A stretch of 64,000 nt of DNA. Source: Bromus sterilis (Eukaryota; Streptophyta; Magnoliopsida; Poales; Poaceae). A program made the position numbers and the translations under genes. A model generated the notes under the pieces. That model ran no database searches and was not told the origin of the DNA. It saw nothing but the letters and a program-made list of their open reading frames with translations. Positions 23,801-35,415 of the stretch are shown piece by piece (position 1 is the first letter of the stretch; each line of letters starts with the position of its first letter). The stretch spans positions 90,000,001 to 90,064,000 of the forward strand of contig OX465598.1 of NCBI GenBank assembly GCA_950022295.1, in the 5' to 3' direction.

Positions 23801-25285
23801 TCAAATCATAGTTGCCCAAAGGAGTGCACGAGGTGTTCGCCGGATCAAGGAGAACATTGCTAGTGGAGTTGCTAAATGTTTCTCCACAGATAGCAAAGGA
23901 ACGGTATTCTTTGGAAATCGTTTGGTAGTACCTAAGAATAGAGATCTAAGGAAACTAATCCTCAAAGAAGCCCATGACACACCCCTCTCAATTCATCCCG
24001 GTAGCACAAAATGTACCGAGATCTACGCCAGAGATTTTGGTGGACTAGGATGAAGAGAGACATTGCTCGATTTGTTGCTGAATGTGATGTTTGTCATCGC
24101 ATTAAGGCAGAACACCAAAGACCTGCTGGTACACTTCAAACTTTGTCGATTCCAGAGTGGAAATGGGACAAAGTCGGTATGGACTTCATCACCGGCTTTC
24201 CAAAAACCCAGAAAGGAAATGATGCCATCTTCGTTGTCATAGATAGGCTATCCAAAGTTGCACACTTCCTTCCAGTTGGCGAGTCTATAACTGCTAGCCA
24301 GTTAGCGGACTTGTATGTCTCTAGAATTGTGTCTCTTCATGGTGTTCGTTTGGAAATCAATTCTGATCGTGGTAGCCTTTTCACCTCTAGATTCTGGGGA
24401 AGCTTTCAGAATGCTATGGGAACTCATCTCTCCTTTAGTACAGCTTTCCATCCTCAGTCTAGCGGTCAAGTCGAAAGGGTTAACCAAATTCTTGAAGACA
24501 TGCTCAAAGCTTGTGTTATCTCATTCGGAAAGAATTGGGAGAAGTCTCTGCCATTCGCCGAATTTGCTTATAACAATAGTTTCCAATCTAGTATGAACAT
24601 GGCTCCTTTTGAACTCTTATATGGACGACGATGTCGAACACCCCTTAACTGGTCAGAAACCGGTGAAAGACAATTCTTTGGACTGGATATGATCGTGGAA
24701 GCAGAAGAGCAAGTTCGCATTGTTCGTGATCAATTGAAAGCAGCCGAGTCTCGTCTGAAAAGCTACTATGATCGCCATCATAGGCATGAGAGCTACAATC
24801 TGGATGAGAGGGCTTACCTTCGGGTTACTCCTCTGAAGGGGACCCAAAGATTCGGTATCTAAGGCAAGTTGTCCCCACGTTACATCGGACCTTTCCGCAT
24901 TCTTGCTAAACGTGGAGAAGTTTCCTACCAACTTGAACTACCCCCGCACCTTTCCCGAGTACATGATGTATTCCATGTGTCACAACTCAGGCGTTGCTTC
25001 AAGGACCCCATCCGCGAAGTCGACCATGAAACGCTTGATCTCCAAGATGACCTTTCTTATTGAGAGTACCCTGTTCGTATTCTTGATTCAGCAGAGCGTG
25101 TCACTCGCCAAAAGAAGATCAAGTTTCTGAAAGTGCAATGGTCACACCACTCCGAGAAAGAAGCCACGTGGGAAAGAGAAGACCGTCTCAGTACCGAGTG
25201 CCCCTCCTTCCTCCCGCAGACTTATGAATCTCGGGACGAGATTCTTTTGAGTGGGGGCGAGTTGTCACAACCCCAAGTTAGGTAA
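20827..25285 (+). pseudogene. gag-pol: Broken gag-pol polyprotein of element C
   Basis: The start is taken at 20827 by alignment with element D. Gag runs in frame 1 until a shift near 21270, then continues in frame 3 with a CCHC knuckle (CFRCGQPGHYSRVC) near 21715. Protease has DLGASHSFMS near 21960. Reverse transcriptase (YLDD near 22895) is hit by a TGA at 22740-22742, and a TAG at 23100-23102 follows. RNase H retains the SDHQSLKY aspartate. Frame changes again near 24040 into integrase, which retains SDRGSLFTS; stops follow at 24860-24862 and 25061-25063. Relative to D these are two AGA/AAA-to-stop changes, one TGG-to-TAG and one CGA-to-TGA, plus two frameshifts. The final stop falls inside the 3' LTR (25283-25285). 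Confidence 0.9.
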
Positions 25286-26858
25286 GTGCTAGGGTTTGAT
25301 TGTGATCTTTGCATCATGCAAAAATTCAAATGAAATTCAAAAATGGGGAAAAGAAAAGCCCTGAGAAATTAATTCAAATGTCCAGATAAAAATATTTTTC
25401 CAAAAATCATTTGAACATTTAGAAAATTCCTATAAGTGATGTTGATCATTGCAAAAGTGGTTTGGGTTCATTTCCATGCCCAAGGAATTTTCTAAAATTC
25501 AAACAGTGCCTTGGAAAATTAAAAGAACCCCTATTTGATTTGAAATTCAAATAAGTTGAATTTCAAAAATTCCCAAATCCTAAATGTGACTAGCTACTGG
25601 TCACCTAGGGTTTATAAAAGTATTTGGGCATTTTTATGAAATGCTATGGTATTTTTACCAGAGCAAAACAAATCAAATAGAAACAATAAAAGAAAACAGA
25701 AGAAAAAGGGGCTTACCTTTCGCTCAGGGCGAAGGCCCATCTGGCCCGGTCCAGCTCCCCTTGTCCTCTTCCTCCTCGCCAGAAGAAGAGACGACCGAGC
25801 CGTGCACTGGGCATAGCCGCCACCTCCTCCTCCTCGCCAGCATAGAGGTTCTCTCCTCTATCTCTCTCGCCACACGACGTCTGGAGAAGCCCCTCCTCTT
25901 TTCCCCCTAGCCGCTGGTCCTTATCTTCTTCCTCCTCGTGTCGAATCGCAACACTAGCAGAGGCCCGCGGAGTGCCGAAGACGAACGCACGCGGCCACCG
26001 GCCGAGCTGGAGCGCGCCACCTTGTCCATTCGATCCGCCGGGGTCGACTTCTTCGAGCCACAGCTCCAATTTGAAGCGAGAGGCAACTACGGTGACGACA
26101 ACTTCGACGAGCCGCCGCGGCCACCCCTGACTCCAGCGCCAAATTGAGCTCCGTCCGCTCCTTCTCCGGCTTCCCCAAGCTCACCACTGCATCCCTCGTG
26201 AGCCGCTCGTCGATTTCCCTCTCTCTGTACCCCTCCCCATTCTCTCTGTCGCCGATTTCCATGAACAGAGCCACGGCCAGCCGCCGAGCTCGATGCCGGC
26301 GTGGCCTGGGGCCTCTCCTCGATGCCTAGGTGGCACCAGTGAGTGCGGGCGAGCGAGAGGACCCCCCCCGGTGCTCTCGGTTTTCCTCCCCGAGCCCCCA
26401 AGCCGATTCCGGTGAAACTCCGGCGAGCCCCGTGCCGGCGGCGCCATTAACCCCCTCCCCCCTCTCACTGTCCCGTGGGCCCAAGGCCATTAGCCAGTTA
26501 ATCCCCCCCTAGCCCAATGACAAGTGGGGCCAGCCCCCCTTAAGCCCTGTTAACTTTTAATTAAACAGAAATCAAACAGTGGGCCACTAACAGGCATGGC
26601 CCACATGTCAGCCCTGCTGATGTCATGCTGAGGTCATGCTGATGCAGTAATTGCATTTATGATTTAAAAAGAAATCAGAAAAACACAAAAAATCATTTAA
26701 ACTTCAATAAATCATAGAAAGTTCATACTAACTCCAAATTGGACAAATAATATGTCTAAAATTATCAGAAAAATACAAGGATTGTGAATATGCAACTTGT
26801 TTCTATGTTTGACCATTTTAAAATGGGTGAACAGTTGCAAACATGTATATGGCATTCT
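25263..26858 (+). repeat. Truncated 3' LTR of element C
   Basis: Aligns with the first 1.59 kb of the 5' LTR (16448-18041), then breaks off after GGCATTCT (26851-26858). The missing 2.3 kb includes both coding-like islands and the LTR terminus. Right of the break is the internal 3' region of minus-strand element F, so a deletion removed the ends of both. Confidence 0.88.
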
Positions 26859-27380
26859 CTACTGTAAACAAGGATATTTTTGAAGATATACTGTTTATCA
26901 AGAATGCCAAAAAGGTTTTTCAAATAAAAAGCAAGCTTAAGGTTTGCAAAATGAAGAAGAGGCAAAACAGGACAGAAGCCGTGAAAAACAGACTAGAAGG
27001 TAGTAAATAATTTTTTAGGGATACTTCTGCAACTCAAATAAAAAAACTCAGAACATAGGAAAGTTCCATAATTGTATAGAGCATGCTGTGTAAAACTTTC
27101 AGCTCAAAAAGATGAACTGTGATTTTTCTGTGATTTTTCTAGTCACGAGGAGAGAATATGTTTTCTGGACAGCATGTCACAACTTTCACTTCCCTTGTCC
27201 TATGAGGCTATAAATGGCACAAAGCTTGAAAAGTAAAGATACAATGATGTTGCTACAGTAGTAACAATCATCAAGACCACTAAAAACAGAATAAAAACAA
27301 AAAGGAATTCCTAAATTCGTTGCGGGCTGCCTCCCGCAAGCGCTTCTTTAAAGCCATTAGCTAGGCTTAATGCAAATAGA

Positions 27381-29406
27381 TCAAGTCTTTTCAAGAAAAT
27401 AACTAGCCCGTGTGACGGACTCAAAAGGCAACTTAATATTTTTCCTAGGGAAGTGTTCCATCCCTTTCTTGAGAGGGAATTGGAATTTTATAATCCCTTC
27501 TTTCATATCAATAATAGCACCCACGGTGCGAAGAAAAGGACGTCCCAAAATAATTGGACAAGAAGGTTCACATTCAATGTCCATAATAGTAAAATCAACG
27601 GGAACATAATTGTCATTGACAATGATAAGAACATCATCGATCTTCCCCAAAGGTTTCTTTATGGAAGAGTCGACAAGACAAACACCAAAAGGACAAGAAT
27701 CAAAAGGTTTCAATTCAAATATATCATACATTCTTTTGGGCATAACGGAGGTACTAGCTCCAACATCATATAAAGCATAGCAAGAAAAGTTATTCAACTT
27801 AATTTTAATCATAGGATCCCAACCATCTTCTAGCTTTCTAGGTATGGAGGATTCTACCCTAAGCTTCTCCTCCCTAGCTTTAATGAGAGCATTAGTGATA
27901 TGCTCCGTGAAGGAAAGATTAAGTCTGCTAGTGTGGGGGTCTCTAGACATCTTGTGAAGGAAACGAATAACTTCAGAAAGGGTGCAATTAACAAAATCAA
28001 GGTCACTACTATCAAGTAAAGGTCCTTTAGGCTCACTTTTTTGGTAGCTTCTATAGTCATAGGAATTTCTTCTTCTACGGTTGAGGTCATAGCATCACCA
28101 TTAATAGGTCCTATGGGACTAGGGGTGCATTGGGTGCTAAGAGTTTGGATATCCTCAACAACTTGGATAGTAGCAATGGTATGGTGTGTAGGAAGGCTCT
28201 TAATTCTATCTTCTTCCTCCTTTTCTCTAGCCCATCTCTCTTTGAGTTTAGCCATCATCCTAATGTTTTCATTAATTTTCATTTGAATTGTATTCATAGG
28301 AGTGACCTTCCTCTCCTCAAGAGGAGAAGTTATAATTTTAAGCAATTCTATTTCATGGGATAAATTGTCTACCTTCGACGAGAGGTTATCTAATTTGTCT
28401 AGTTTTTCCTCTGCACTCTTGTTGAAGGCTTTTTGGGTAGTGATAAAGTCTTTAAGCGTACTCTCTAATTCTGAAGTGGAGTTCTTGGTGCTAGGATAAG
28501 TGTTGTTGTTCCCATAGTTGTTGGAGGGGAACGGTCTAGGATTTCTACCAAAATTACTCCTATAAGCACTGTTATTGAAGTTATTTCTAGAGATAAAGTT
28601 CACATCTACTTGATCTTGAGCAATCAAAGAATTTAAAGGAACATCATGAAGATCAATAGGAGATTTCTTGGTAAGTAGAGACATAATCAAGTCAACTTTT
28701 TCATTTAGGGAAGAGATCTCCTCGACAGAGTTTACCTTCCTACCTGTTGGAGCTCTTTCGGTGAGCCATTGGGAATAGTTGGTCATCATCCCATCGAGTA
28801 GTTTTGTGGCAGCACCAAATGTAGTTGACATAAAGGTTCCTCCCGCGGCCGAATCTAGCAAGTTCCGCGAGGTAAATTTTAAGCCTGCATAAATTTTTTG
28901 GATAACCATCCAAGTAGTCAAACCATGCGTAGGGCAATTCTTAACAAGAGATTTCATGTGTTCCCAAGCTTGGGCAACTTGTTCATTATCCAATTTCTTA
29001 AAATTCATAATATAGCTCCTCAATTGGATAATCTTAGCAGGTGGGTAGTACTTCCCAATAAAAGCATCCTTGCACTTGTCCCAAGAATCTATGCTATTCT
29101 TAGGCAAGGATTGAAACCAGATTTTGCTCCATCCCTCAAAGAGAAAGGAAAAAGCTTAAGCTTAACAATATCACCATCTACTTCTTTGTACTTTTGCATA
29201 TCACAGAGCTCAATAAAATTATTTAAGTGCAAAGCAGCATCATCTCCAGCACCGGAGAATTGATCTTTCATAACAAGGTTCAGCAAAGCAGGTTTAATCT
29301 CATAAAAAGGTGCTGAAGTAGCAGGTGTAGCAATAGGAGTGCAGATAAAGTCACTGTTGTTGTGACTAGTGAAGTCACACAACTTGGTGTTCTTGGAGGA
29401 ACCCAT
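27381..29406 (-). pseudogene. gag: gag-protease of element F
   Basis: Starts at the ATG at 29404-29406 with Met-Gly-Ser-Ser. The gag capsid region includes SLRDGAKSGF near the first frame change (about 29100) and then AWEHMKSLVKNCPTHGL, followed by a long Asn-rich then coiled-coil-like tail. The second frame ends near 27854 and overlaps a third (27950-27381) carrying the retropepsin core: DVGASTSVMP as the catalytic-site variant (D-V-G-A) and IILGRPFLR. It terminates at TGA 27381-27383. Two frameshifts break it, but there is only this gag-protease; the element carries no reverse transcriptase or integrase. Element H encodes the same protein. Confidence 0.85.
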
Positions 29407-29570
29407 AGTAGCAGCAAGCAAGATAACTATTTTTTTGATTTTTGATAAAGAGAACTAAAGAAAAAACTGAAAGGTAAACTAACAAGACTAAAAAGCAAAG
29501 ATAAAAGATAGTGTGCAACTCCCCTATCTTGAAGAGTGGAGTCCCCAGCAACTGCGCCAGAAATTGCTTT

Positions 29571-30405
29571 TGATGGTATGATTTAACGCCCCCTCATTGG
29601 TTACCCAAAGTGGAAGGTTGAGATGTAGATAGCAACAATTTCCCTTAGCGAATATGCTAAGGTTGAGTATCGAACCAGTAGGACTCCAACAGATACAAGA
29701 AGGTGGTGGAGTGAACAATGGCGACGTTCACAACCTAAGGTTTCTTACTTCACCTGGACCTGCACACACAGCAAATAACTTTGCTTCCCAACGAGTACAG
29801 AGGAGTTGTCAATTCCTCCGACCTTGTTGTTTACAAAGCATAAAACGTATGGGATAATAATGATAGTGATAGCAACGGAAAAGTAAATAAAGCAGTAAAT
29901 TGATAGTGGGTGTAAACATTGTTGGAAATATGGACCGGGGTCCTATGATGTTCACTAGGGATGTCTCTCTCCCAAAAGACGATAAAATAGCCATGCGAGG
30001 TAAACAAATTATAGCTGGGCAATTGACAGGATTATGTGCGCAAACCAATGCTAACTATGCTATAGAGAAAGGAAGAGGCTCAAAAGCATGGGCGGTACGC
30101 CAAGACAAGTAGACCGTAATCCATCTCCATCTACCTACTAATCATCCACCTTGGGATATCTATACAGAACATCTCACTGGTATTAAGTTGCGAATCCCAC
30201 CCAAAGTATAAACTCAAAGCAACAGACAAAGGCATTAAAGAACTTTGCGTAAAGTAATCAATCCTTGCACCCGCAAGTACAATCACCGTTGTTTTCCCCC
30301 TTGTGTCAACAACACATCCTCTAGACTCATGTTTCTGTCACTCAAGCTAGTCATCGGGGGGCATGAACCCACAATCATGCATAACGCTCCCTCTTGGAGT
30401 CACTA
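29571..30405 (-). repeat. 5' LTR of element F, 3' portion
   Basis: Antisense to the LTR at 59388-61046; ends (minus strand) in CCATCA at 29571, ten bases before the primer-binding site. Element E interrupts it at 30405/30406 within the GACTCCAAGAGGG motif. Confidence 0.85.
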
Positions 30406-33400
30406 TGTAACGCCCATGTGCAATAAATGAAAAACACCATGAGATTGTACTTTGTCTGTTGACTTTGTAACTTGGCATGATGCTAAAGATTATAATTTCA
30501 TGTGGTGATTTAAATTTGCATTGGGATTGGAGCCCAATTGGGTTGTTTGTTTTTGCATCCAAAATGGTTCAAGAAGGGTGTTTGGCGATTTGTTCCATTT
30601 TATTTTGATCTCCCCTAGATCCCAACCTTGGCCCATCCTTTTCTTTTGCAAGGATAATAGTTTTCAAATGGTCAAATCATTTTTGTCATCAACAAAAACA
30701 GTGGCTATAGTTCAAAGTGTTCCTTGAATTCAAAAATGAGCTCACATTTTATTGTTGCCAAAAATGCCCAAACCATTTTTGGAAATTGAGGAATAATGCG
30801 AGGATAATTATACATATTTTTATGTATTTTTATTACTTGTATTTAAATCCAGATAACCCACACCCTCCTATGATTTTTTTAAAAAGAAAAGGAGGGCAGA
30901 GGGGCCTGTTTTTTTTCTTTCCTTTTCCTGTCGCTGGCCCAGCCCAACTAGGCCTTGCTCCCCCTCCTGGGCTCTAGCCCATGCCGAAGGGGTAAGTGGC
31001 AACGCCCCCAGCCTTTTCATCTTCATCAGATGGACCTCGAGCGTCGCCTTTCCAGCGTGTCTAGGGGGACCTCGCCGGGTTCTCTCACACCGGCGTCCAC
31101 GCGGGCGAGCACGGCCGTCGACGTGGCCGGAGGGCTCCCCTTCTTAAGCGAGACCCCGTGCCAGCTCCGAGAAACCTAGGGTTTCGCGTTCCCCCCTCCA
31201 ATTTCTCTCCGCTGCCACATCTGCTGTTCCTGGAGACCTCTCTTGTTCCGCCATGCCGCACGGTGAGGAGCCCGAATTCGCCTTCGTTCCCCCTCGACTT
31301 CGAGCTTCTGTCTGCGTCCTGCGACACCCGTGCTGAACCGCGTCGTCTCCCCCTCGCAGGTTCGAGTTAGGTGGAGCTGGACGCCCCCTCAACGACGACC
31401 TCCGCCTCGGCCGTCTTCGTCTCCGACAACGGCCTCGTCTCCCTCCACCTCTCCGGCGCGTTCCCGTCGTCACCGAGCCGCTCTAGGTGAGCTATCACAG
31501 TTCCTCGTGGCCCGTGCGTAGATCCCGAGCAGTAGCCGCGTAGTGCCTTGTTCCCGGGCCGAGTGTCGCCGTTGCCTGCGTGCAGCCATGGCCACCGTGC
31601 CCTAGGCGTGTCGGGTATAGTTGCGGGCGTGCCCTGGGGGTGTCCAGAGCGCGCCAACGGCAAGCAAGCGGCCTCCTTTGGCCTCGTGCGTAGGGCGTTG
31701 GCCCCTGTCTGAACTTCTTCAGACTGCAGCGCCGCCGTGTCTTCGGGTGAGCCTAGCGTCGCCATCTTAGCTGCTCCGGCGAGGGTCATGTGAAGGAAGT
31801 TGGAGGTGGAGGTGCCCTCTGCAAACCGAGCTTTTCCGTTTGGCTGCTGCCGCTCTAGTTTCGTAGATAGCCTCGCCGCGGTTTGCTGTCACGCGCGGCC
31901 TGAGTCGTCAGGTTCAGAAGCCGCCGAGCCGCACCATTTTCAGTTGTAGATGTCGTCGCCGTCGTTCGTTCTCCGGCCCGATCCCGGCACGTGCGCGTGC
32001 GTGGATGTACCGGCTAGGCCTCCCCAGTGGCTGTTGGGGCAATACCGCAGTGCAGGAATCGCCAGCATCGTCACCGTTCCCCGCCGCGGTGTCTGTCAGT
32101 GTGCGGGTTCAGAGTTTGGAAAGGGGTGCATCAACCCCAAGTTCCCTGCTACCCCCATCTCTGTCAAATTCCGTAGTGTGGCGTAGTGGCAAGGGGGGCT
32201 GTGGTGTAGAGGCACGGCTGTGTCCTCCCTTTTCTTTTTCCTTTTCTTTTTGTTTTCTTTTCATTTTGGTTCAAATTCAAATTCAATTCTGAATTTGAAC
32301 TTCAAGCCTTTCTGCCTCAAACATGTGTCCCCATATATGTTTCTGGGGTAGTTTGACCCACCGAACACAGTGGTGATGACCATTTTGTAATTTTCCCCCT
32401 CAAAATTTTGTGATGTTGGCAAATATGCAAATAGGCCCCTCAAATTCTTTTGTTTTTGCAATCACTTCCCAAAATTCAAATATGGCAACCCATATATGAA
32501 TTTTGGGTAGTTTTTCCCAAGGATCAGAATGGTGATAATGGTTTGACCATTTGAGCCTTTTTTATTCAAAATGCATCTAGTGCAACTTTGCACTCAGGTC
32601 CCAAAGTTCCTGTCCATGTCATCTTTAAATCTTTGCATCTTTGAAAACCAGCCCCTATACATATTGTCATATGCAATGTGGCTGGGTTCCTTTCTTTTGT
32701 TGCACCTTTCCGATGTCCAGTTCATCGACATCTCTCCGTCTCCGGAATCGATGTTCTATTTTCACTTGTAATTATTTCTGTTAATTGCATTGTTCATCAT
32801 GTCATGTTGCCATGTTACTTACAAAAAAATAAGGCTAAGACCAAAGCCATTTTACGTAATTAAGATGCATATGAAGTTGTTGACGTGTCGTCACCACCTT
32901 CATTTATATCTGGCTAGATAGGGTCACATCATGTTAATTAAACTTGATCATACCATCTTTGCCTGTGCATTGTACCCATTGCTTACTTGTGTGCCTTTTC
33001 CTTGCCGGTACTTTACGATAGCACCTGAGACCGCCGATGAGACTTACGTGGAGATTTCCGACACCGAGCCCGAGGACCCTGCTGCATCTGCTTCGACGAC
33101 CAATTACCCAGGCAAGGGGAAGATTTATACCATTACTTGATACCTTTCCGCCTACTGCCTAGCTGTAGCCTATAACATTTGATTGATCCTATCCACCTTG
33201 TTCATGCCATAATTAAACCAAACAGCCATGATCCTCACATCCCAGCAAAACATTGTGTTGCTAAGTTACCGCTGCTCAGCCAATGCTTAGTATGAGTAGG
33301 AAAACTTGCTGCTTATCCTATGCTAGGGATTGGGATATCATGTTGCTTAATTTGCTATTTATTATTATTATGATGTTAATATTATACTTGACGAATGATG

Positions 33401-34740
33401 GGAGACCAGGCTGTTCCCTCCAGGTGTTTTGTTCCATTTGAGTCACCTAGGTCCCGAGTTCCGGGTATTGTGTTTCTTGACGAGCGTGCCTAATCGTGTG
33501 TGGGGTTCTATGGGCCCCCCTTGTCTTACCTACCTAGCTTCGTACAATTCTAGTGGTGGCCCGAGCTGATTTACATTTGCAATATGTGTGTGCTGGTGGT
33601 ACCCTAGTTGTTTACGAACCACCCCGGGCCAGGAGGACATGTTCCTTGGCTGGCCCAAATTGACCGGTTGAGGACCCGGTCTCATATGAGAATTTAACCG
33701 GCTATCCAAACCCGAGTCATACGGTAGAGACCAATTCGAGAGCGTGGCCATCTTTTGAGTTGGGTGTCGACTCACCGGGGGCCACCCGGAGTTGTGCGTT
33801 GTTAGTTAGAGGGACTCTGACGTTCTGGAGTTTCAGGCGTTTACCTAGCCAAGTGGAAACCGGGCGTACATGCGAAGCCTATGATGGGCAGTTGGTACAC
33901 CCCTGCAGGGTTAATTTTTTTCGAAAAGCCATGTCCGCGGTTATGGAAGACTTGAGACCTACTCCTTGTTCATAGAATAACATCAATTTGAATCATAATT
34001 AAAACTTGCCCACCGTGTGAGTACCTTGGCTGCTTTTCTTCGTCCAGGGGGACCGAGAGAAGATTCAGGTTGTGTTATGTTTGACGTAAGTAGGTGAAAT
34101 AGCAGACCTATGACGCGATGTCACGTGTATTCTTGGATCTTACCTCTACTCTAATAGAACGATAGCCACCATATATGCTAGTGCGGCAGCAACCTTTACC
34201 TTTATCTTGTCTTACCGTAGGGAGTTAGTTATCCTGTAATGATATAATCTCACCCCGGTTTTCCTTTTGTGCTTTTACTATTTTGCCTGATCGGCCGCTG
34301 CAGTGGACTACTACCTCGACCCGAGCACTGGGCGATACTTCGTGGAGGTGCCCCCGGAGGACGACGATGAGGACGACCTCGTTCAGTAGAACCTATAGTT
34401 GGGCTTCGACGATCCATGGGTGGACTATTTATGTGCAGCCCTCTCTAGGGCAATTTGGCTTTTGACCGTACTCGGTCGTGATTGTCTTCCGCTTGTTGCA
34501 TGATGTACTGTTGGGTCCATGGACCTCTGAGATGATGTAATAAATTTCAGTGGCGATGTATGCCCTGGACTCTATATATTTATGTCTTAGTATTAAGTTC
34601 ATTGTTCATATACCTGTTGTCGAGAATCCGGCAGCGACACGAGTGCGAGTGTCGTGAGTCGGTGGCTCTTTATGCGCTACTAACTTGAGCGGGACGCGAA
34701 AGCGACTAACTCGAGTTAGCACCGCATCGGGGGCCATACA
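30406..34740 (+). repeat. Left LTR of element E (4.3 kb)
   Basis: Starts TGTAACGCCC and ends CCATACA. It aligns end to end with 52628-57114 except for about 140 bp absent here (see the tRNA-like entry). It carries exon-like islands at 31253-31262, 33022-33111 and 34304-34389 and an AATAAA at 34538-34543. Confidence 0.92.
31253..34389 (+). other. Putative split small gene inside the left LTR of E
   Basis: Three islands behave like exons. Island 1: ATG at 31253 in the context CCGCCATG, four codons long including a split one, then donor G|GTGAGG at 31263. Island 2: acceptor TACGATAG then 33022-33111, encoding VEISDTEP and other acidic residues, then donor CAG|GCAAGG (a GC-type donor). Island 3: acceptor CCGCTGCAG then 34304-34389, encoding DPSTGRYFVEV and an Asp/Glu-rich tail, ending TAG at 34387-34389. 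Phases agree: island 1 ends with one base, island 2 starts with two and ends with one, island 3 starts with two. Element C has related islands. No function is known to me, and transcription is not shown. Confidence 0.45.
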
Positions 34741-34743
34741 ACT

Positions 34744-34755
34744 TGGTATCAGAGC
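34744..34755 (+). other. Primer-binding site of element E
   Basis: TGGTATCAGAGC three bases after the left LTR. In the second copy after the right LTR the site has decayed to TGGTATCAGACC (57118-57129). Confidence 0.9.
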
Positions 34756-35415
34756 AAGACTGACTTTATGACCCCTTACTGGCCGAAGTTGAGTCTAGAA
34801 ACTATTTTTTAGTTACTAAGGAAAAATCGGAGAGTAGGAACTCTTTCTTTTTCTTCTTACCCCACCCTCCCACCCCTTTTCCGTGGGGAAGCGAAACATT
34901 GTTTTCTCTCTGCAACTTATCCCTTTTCAAAAGAAATCTAGGTTCTCGTTTACATGAGGCTCCGATTCCTCTATAATTTTTTGCTAGCGACGAGAAGGGT
35001 TGGCGTACGTTGAGAACACTGAGCTGCCACTTGGGGTTGACTGCTCCACCTCGCTTATGGTGTACCTCAGGTGAAACTCCTATACAGGGTTGGTTGGCAT
35101 CCTCCGGATGTGGTTACTCCCCCTATAGGAGACCGCTTCGGTGGGCCGCTCAGGGCAGATGTCTCAACGTTCAGGTCTTCAACCACTCGTATATATACTG
35201 TTGTGTGCTCGCTAGCAGATTATTATCTTGGATTCGGATGATCTCGGTTTGGGGATTCCAGTAGCACCTAGCTTTCGACTTTCCCGGTTAACCTTGGTGG
35301 AATTTCAGCCTTGGCTTTCTCATACCTCGTGAGGAAGTTTTGTTGTCAATATTGCTATATCTTCTGGTTACGTCAATGTTTCAATCATGTTCTCATAAGT
35401 GTTCATGTATACAGG

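Larger units (their letters stand above)
16448..26858 (+). mobile_element. Element C: chromovirus-type Gypsy retrotransposon, 3' LTR truncated
   Basis: Full 5' LTR, primer-binding site, broken gag-pol and polypurine tract GAGTGGGGGCGAGT (25249-25262), followed by a 3' LTR cut at 26858. The five bases before the 5' LTR are AATCG; the partner duplication is lost with the 3' end. The pol order (protease, reverse transcriptase, RNase H, integrase, chromodomain-like tail) and the TGGTATCAGAGC primer site point to the Tekay/Del-like chromoviruses. It is closely related to element D: pol aligns nearly throughout and both LTRs end CCCCGGGTCCCGACA. Confidence 0.9.
26859..30405 (-). mobile_element. Element F: non-autonomous Athila-like element, minus strand (left portion)
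   Basis: On the minus strand: part of the 5' LTR (29571-30405), a primer-binding site (29542-29559, TGGCGCAGTTGCTGGGGA), a leader, gag-protease (29406-27381) and a 3' untranslated tail cut off at 26859. The start of the LTR lies at 58571-59135, separated by element E. There is no polymerase region: after protease comes the tail, whose start has the CGCTTGCGGGAGGCAGCCC motif. The 3' LTR is missing. Confidence 0.85.

Noticed and set aside
30401..30405. CACTA as target duplication of element E
   Set aside because: No matching copy exists on the right, where the structure ends in a deletion junction.
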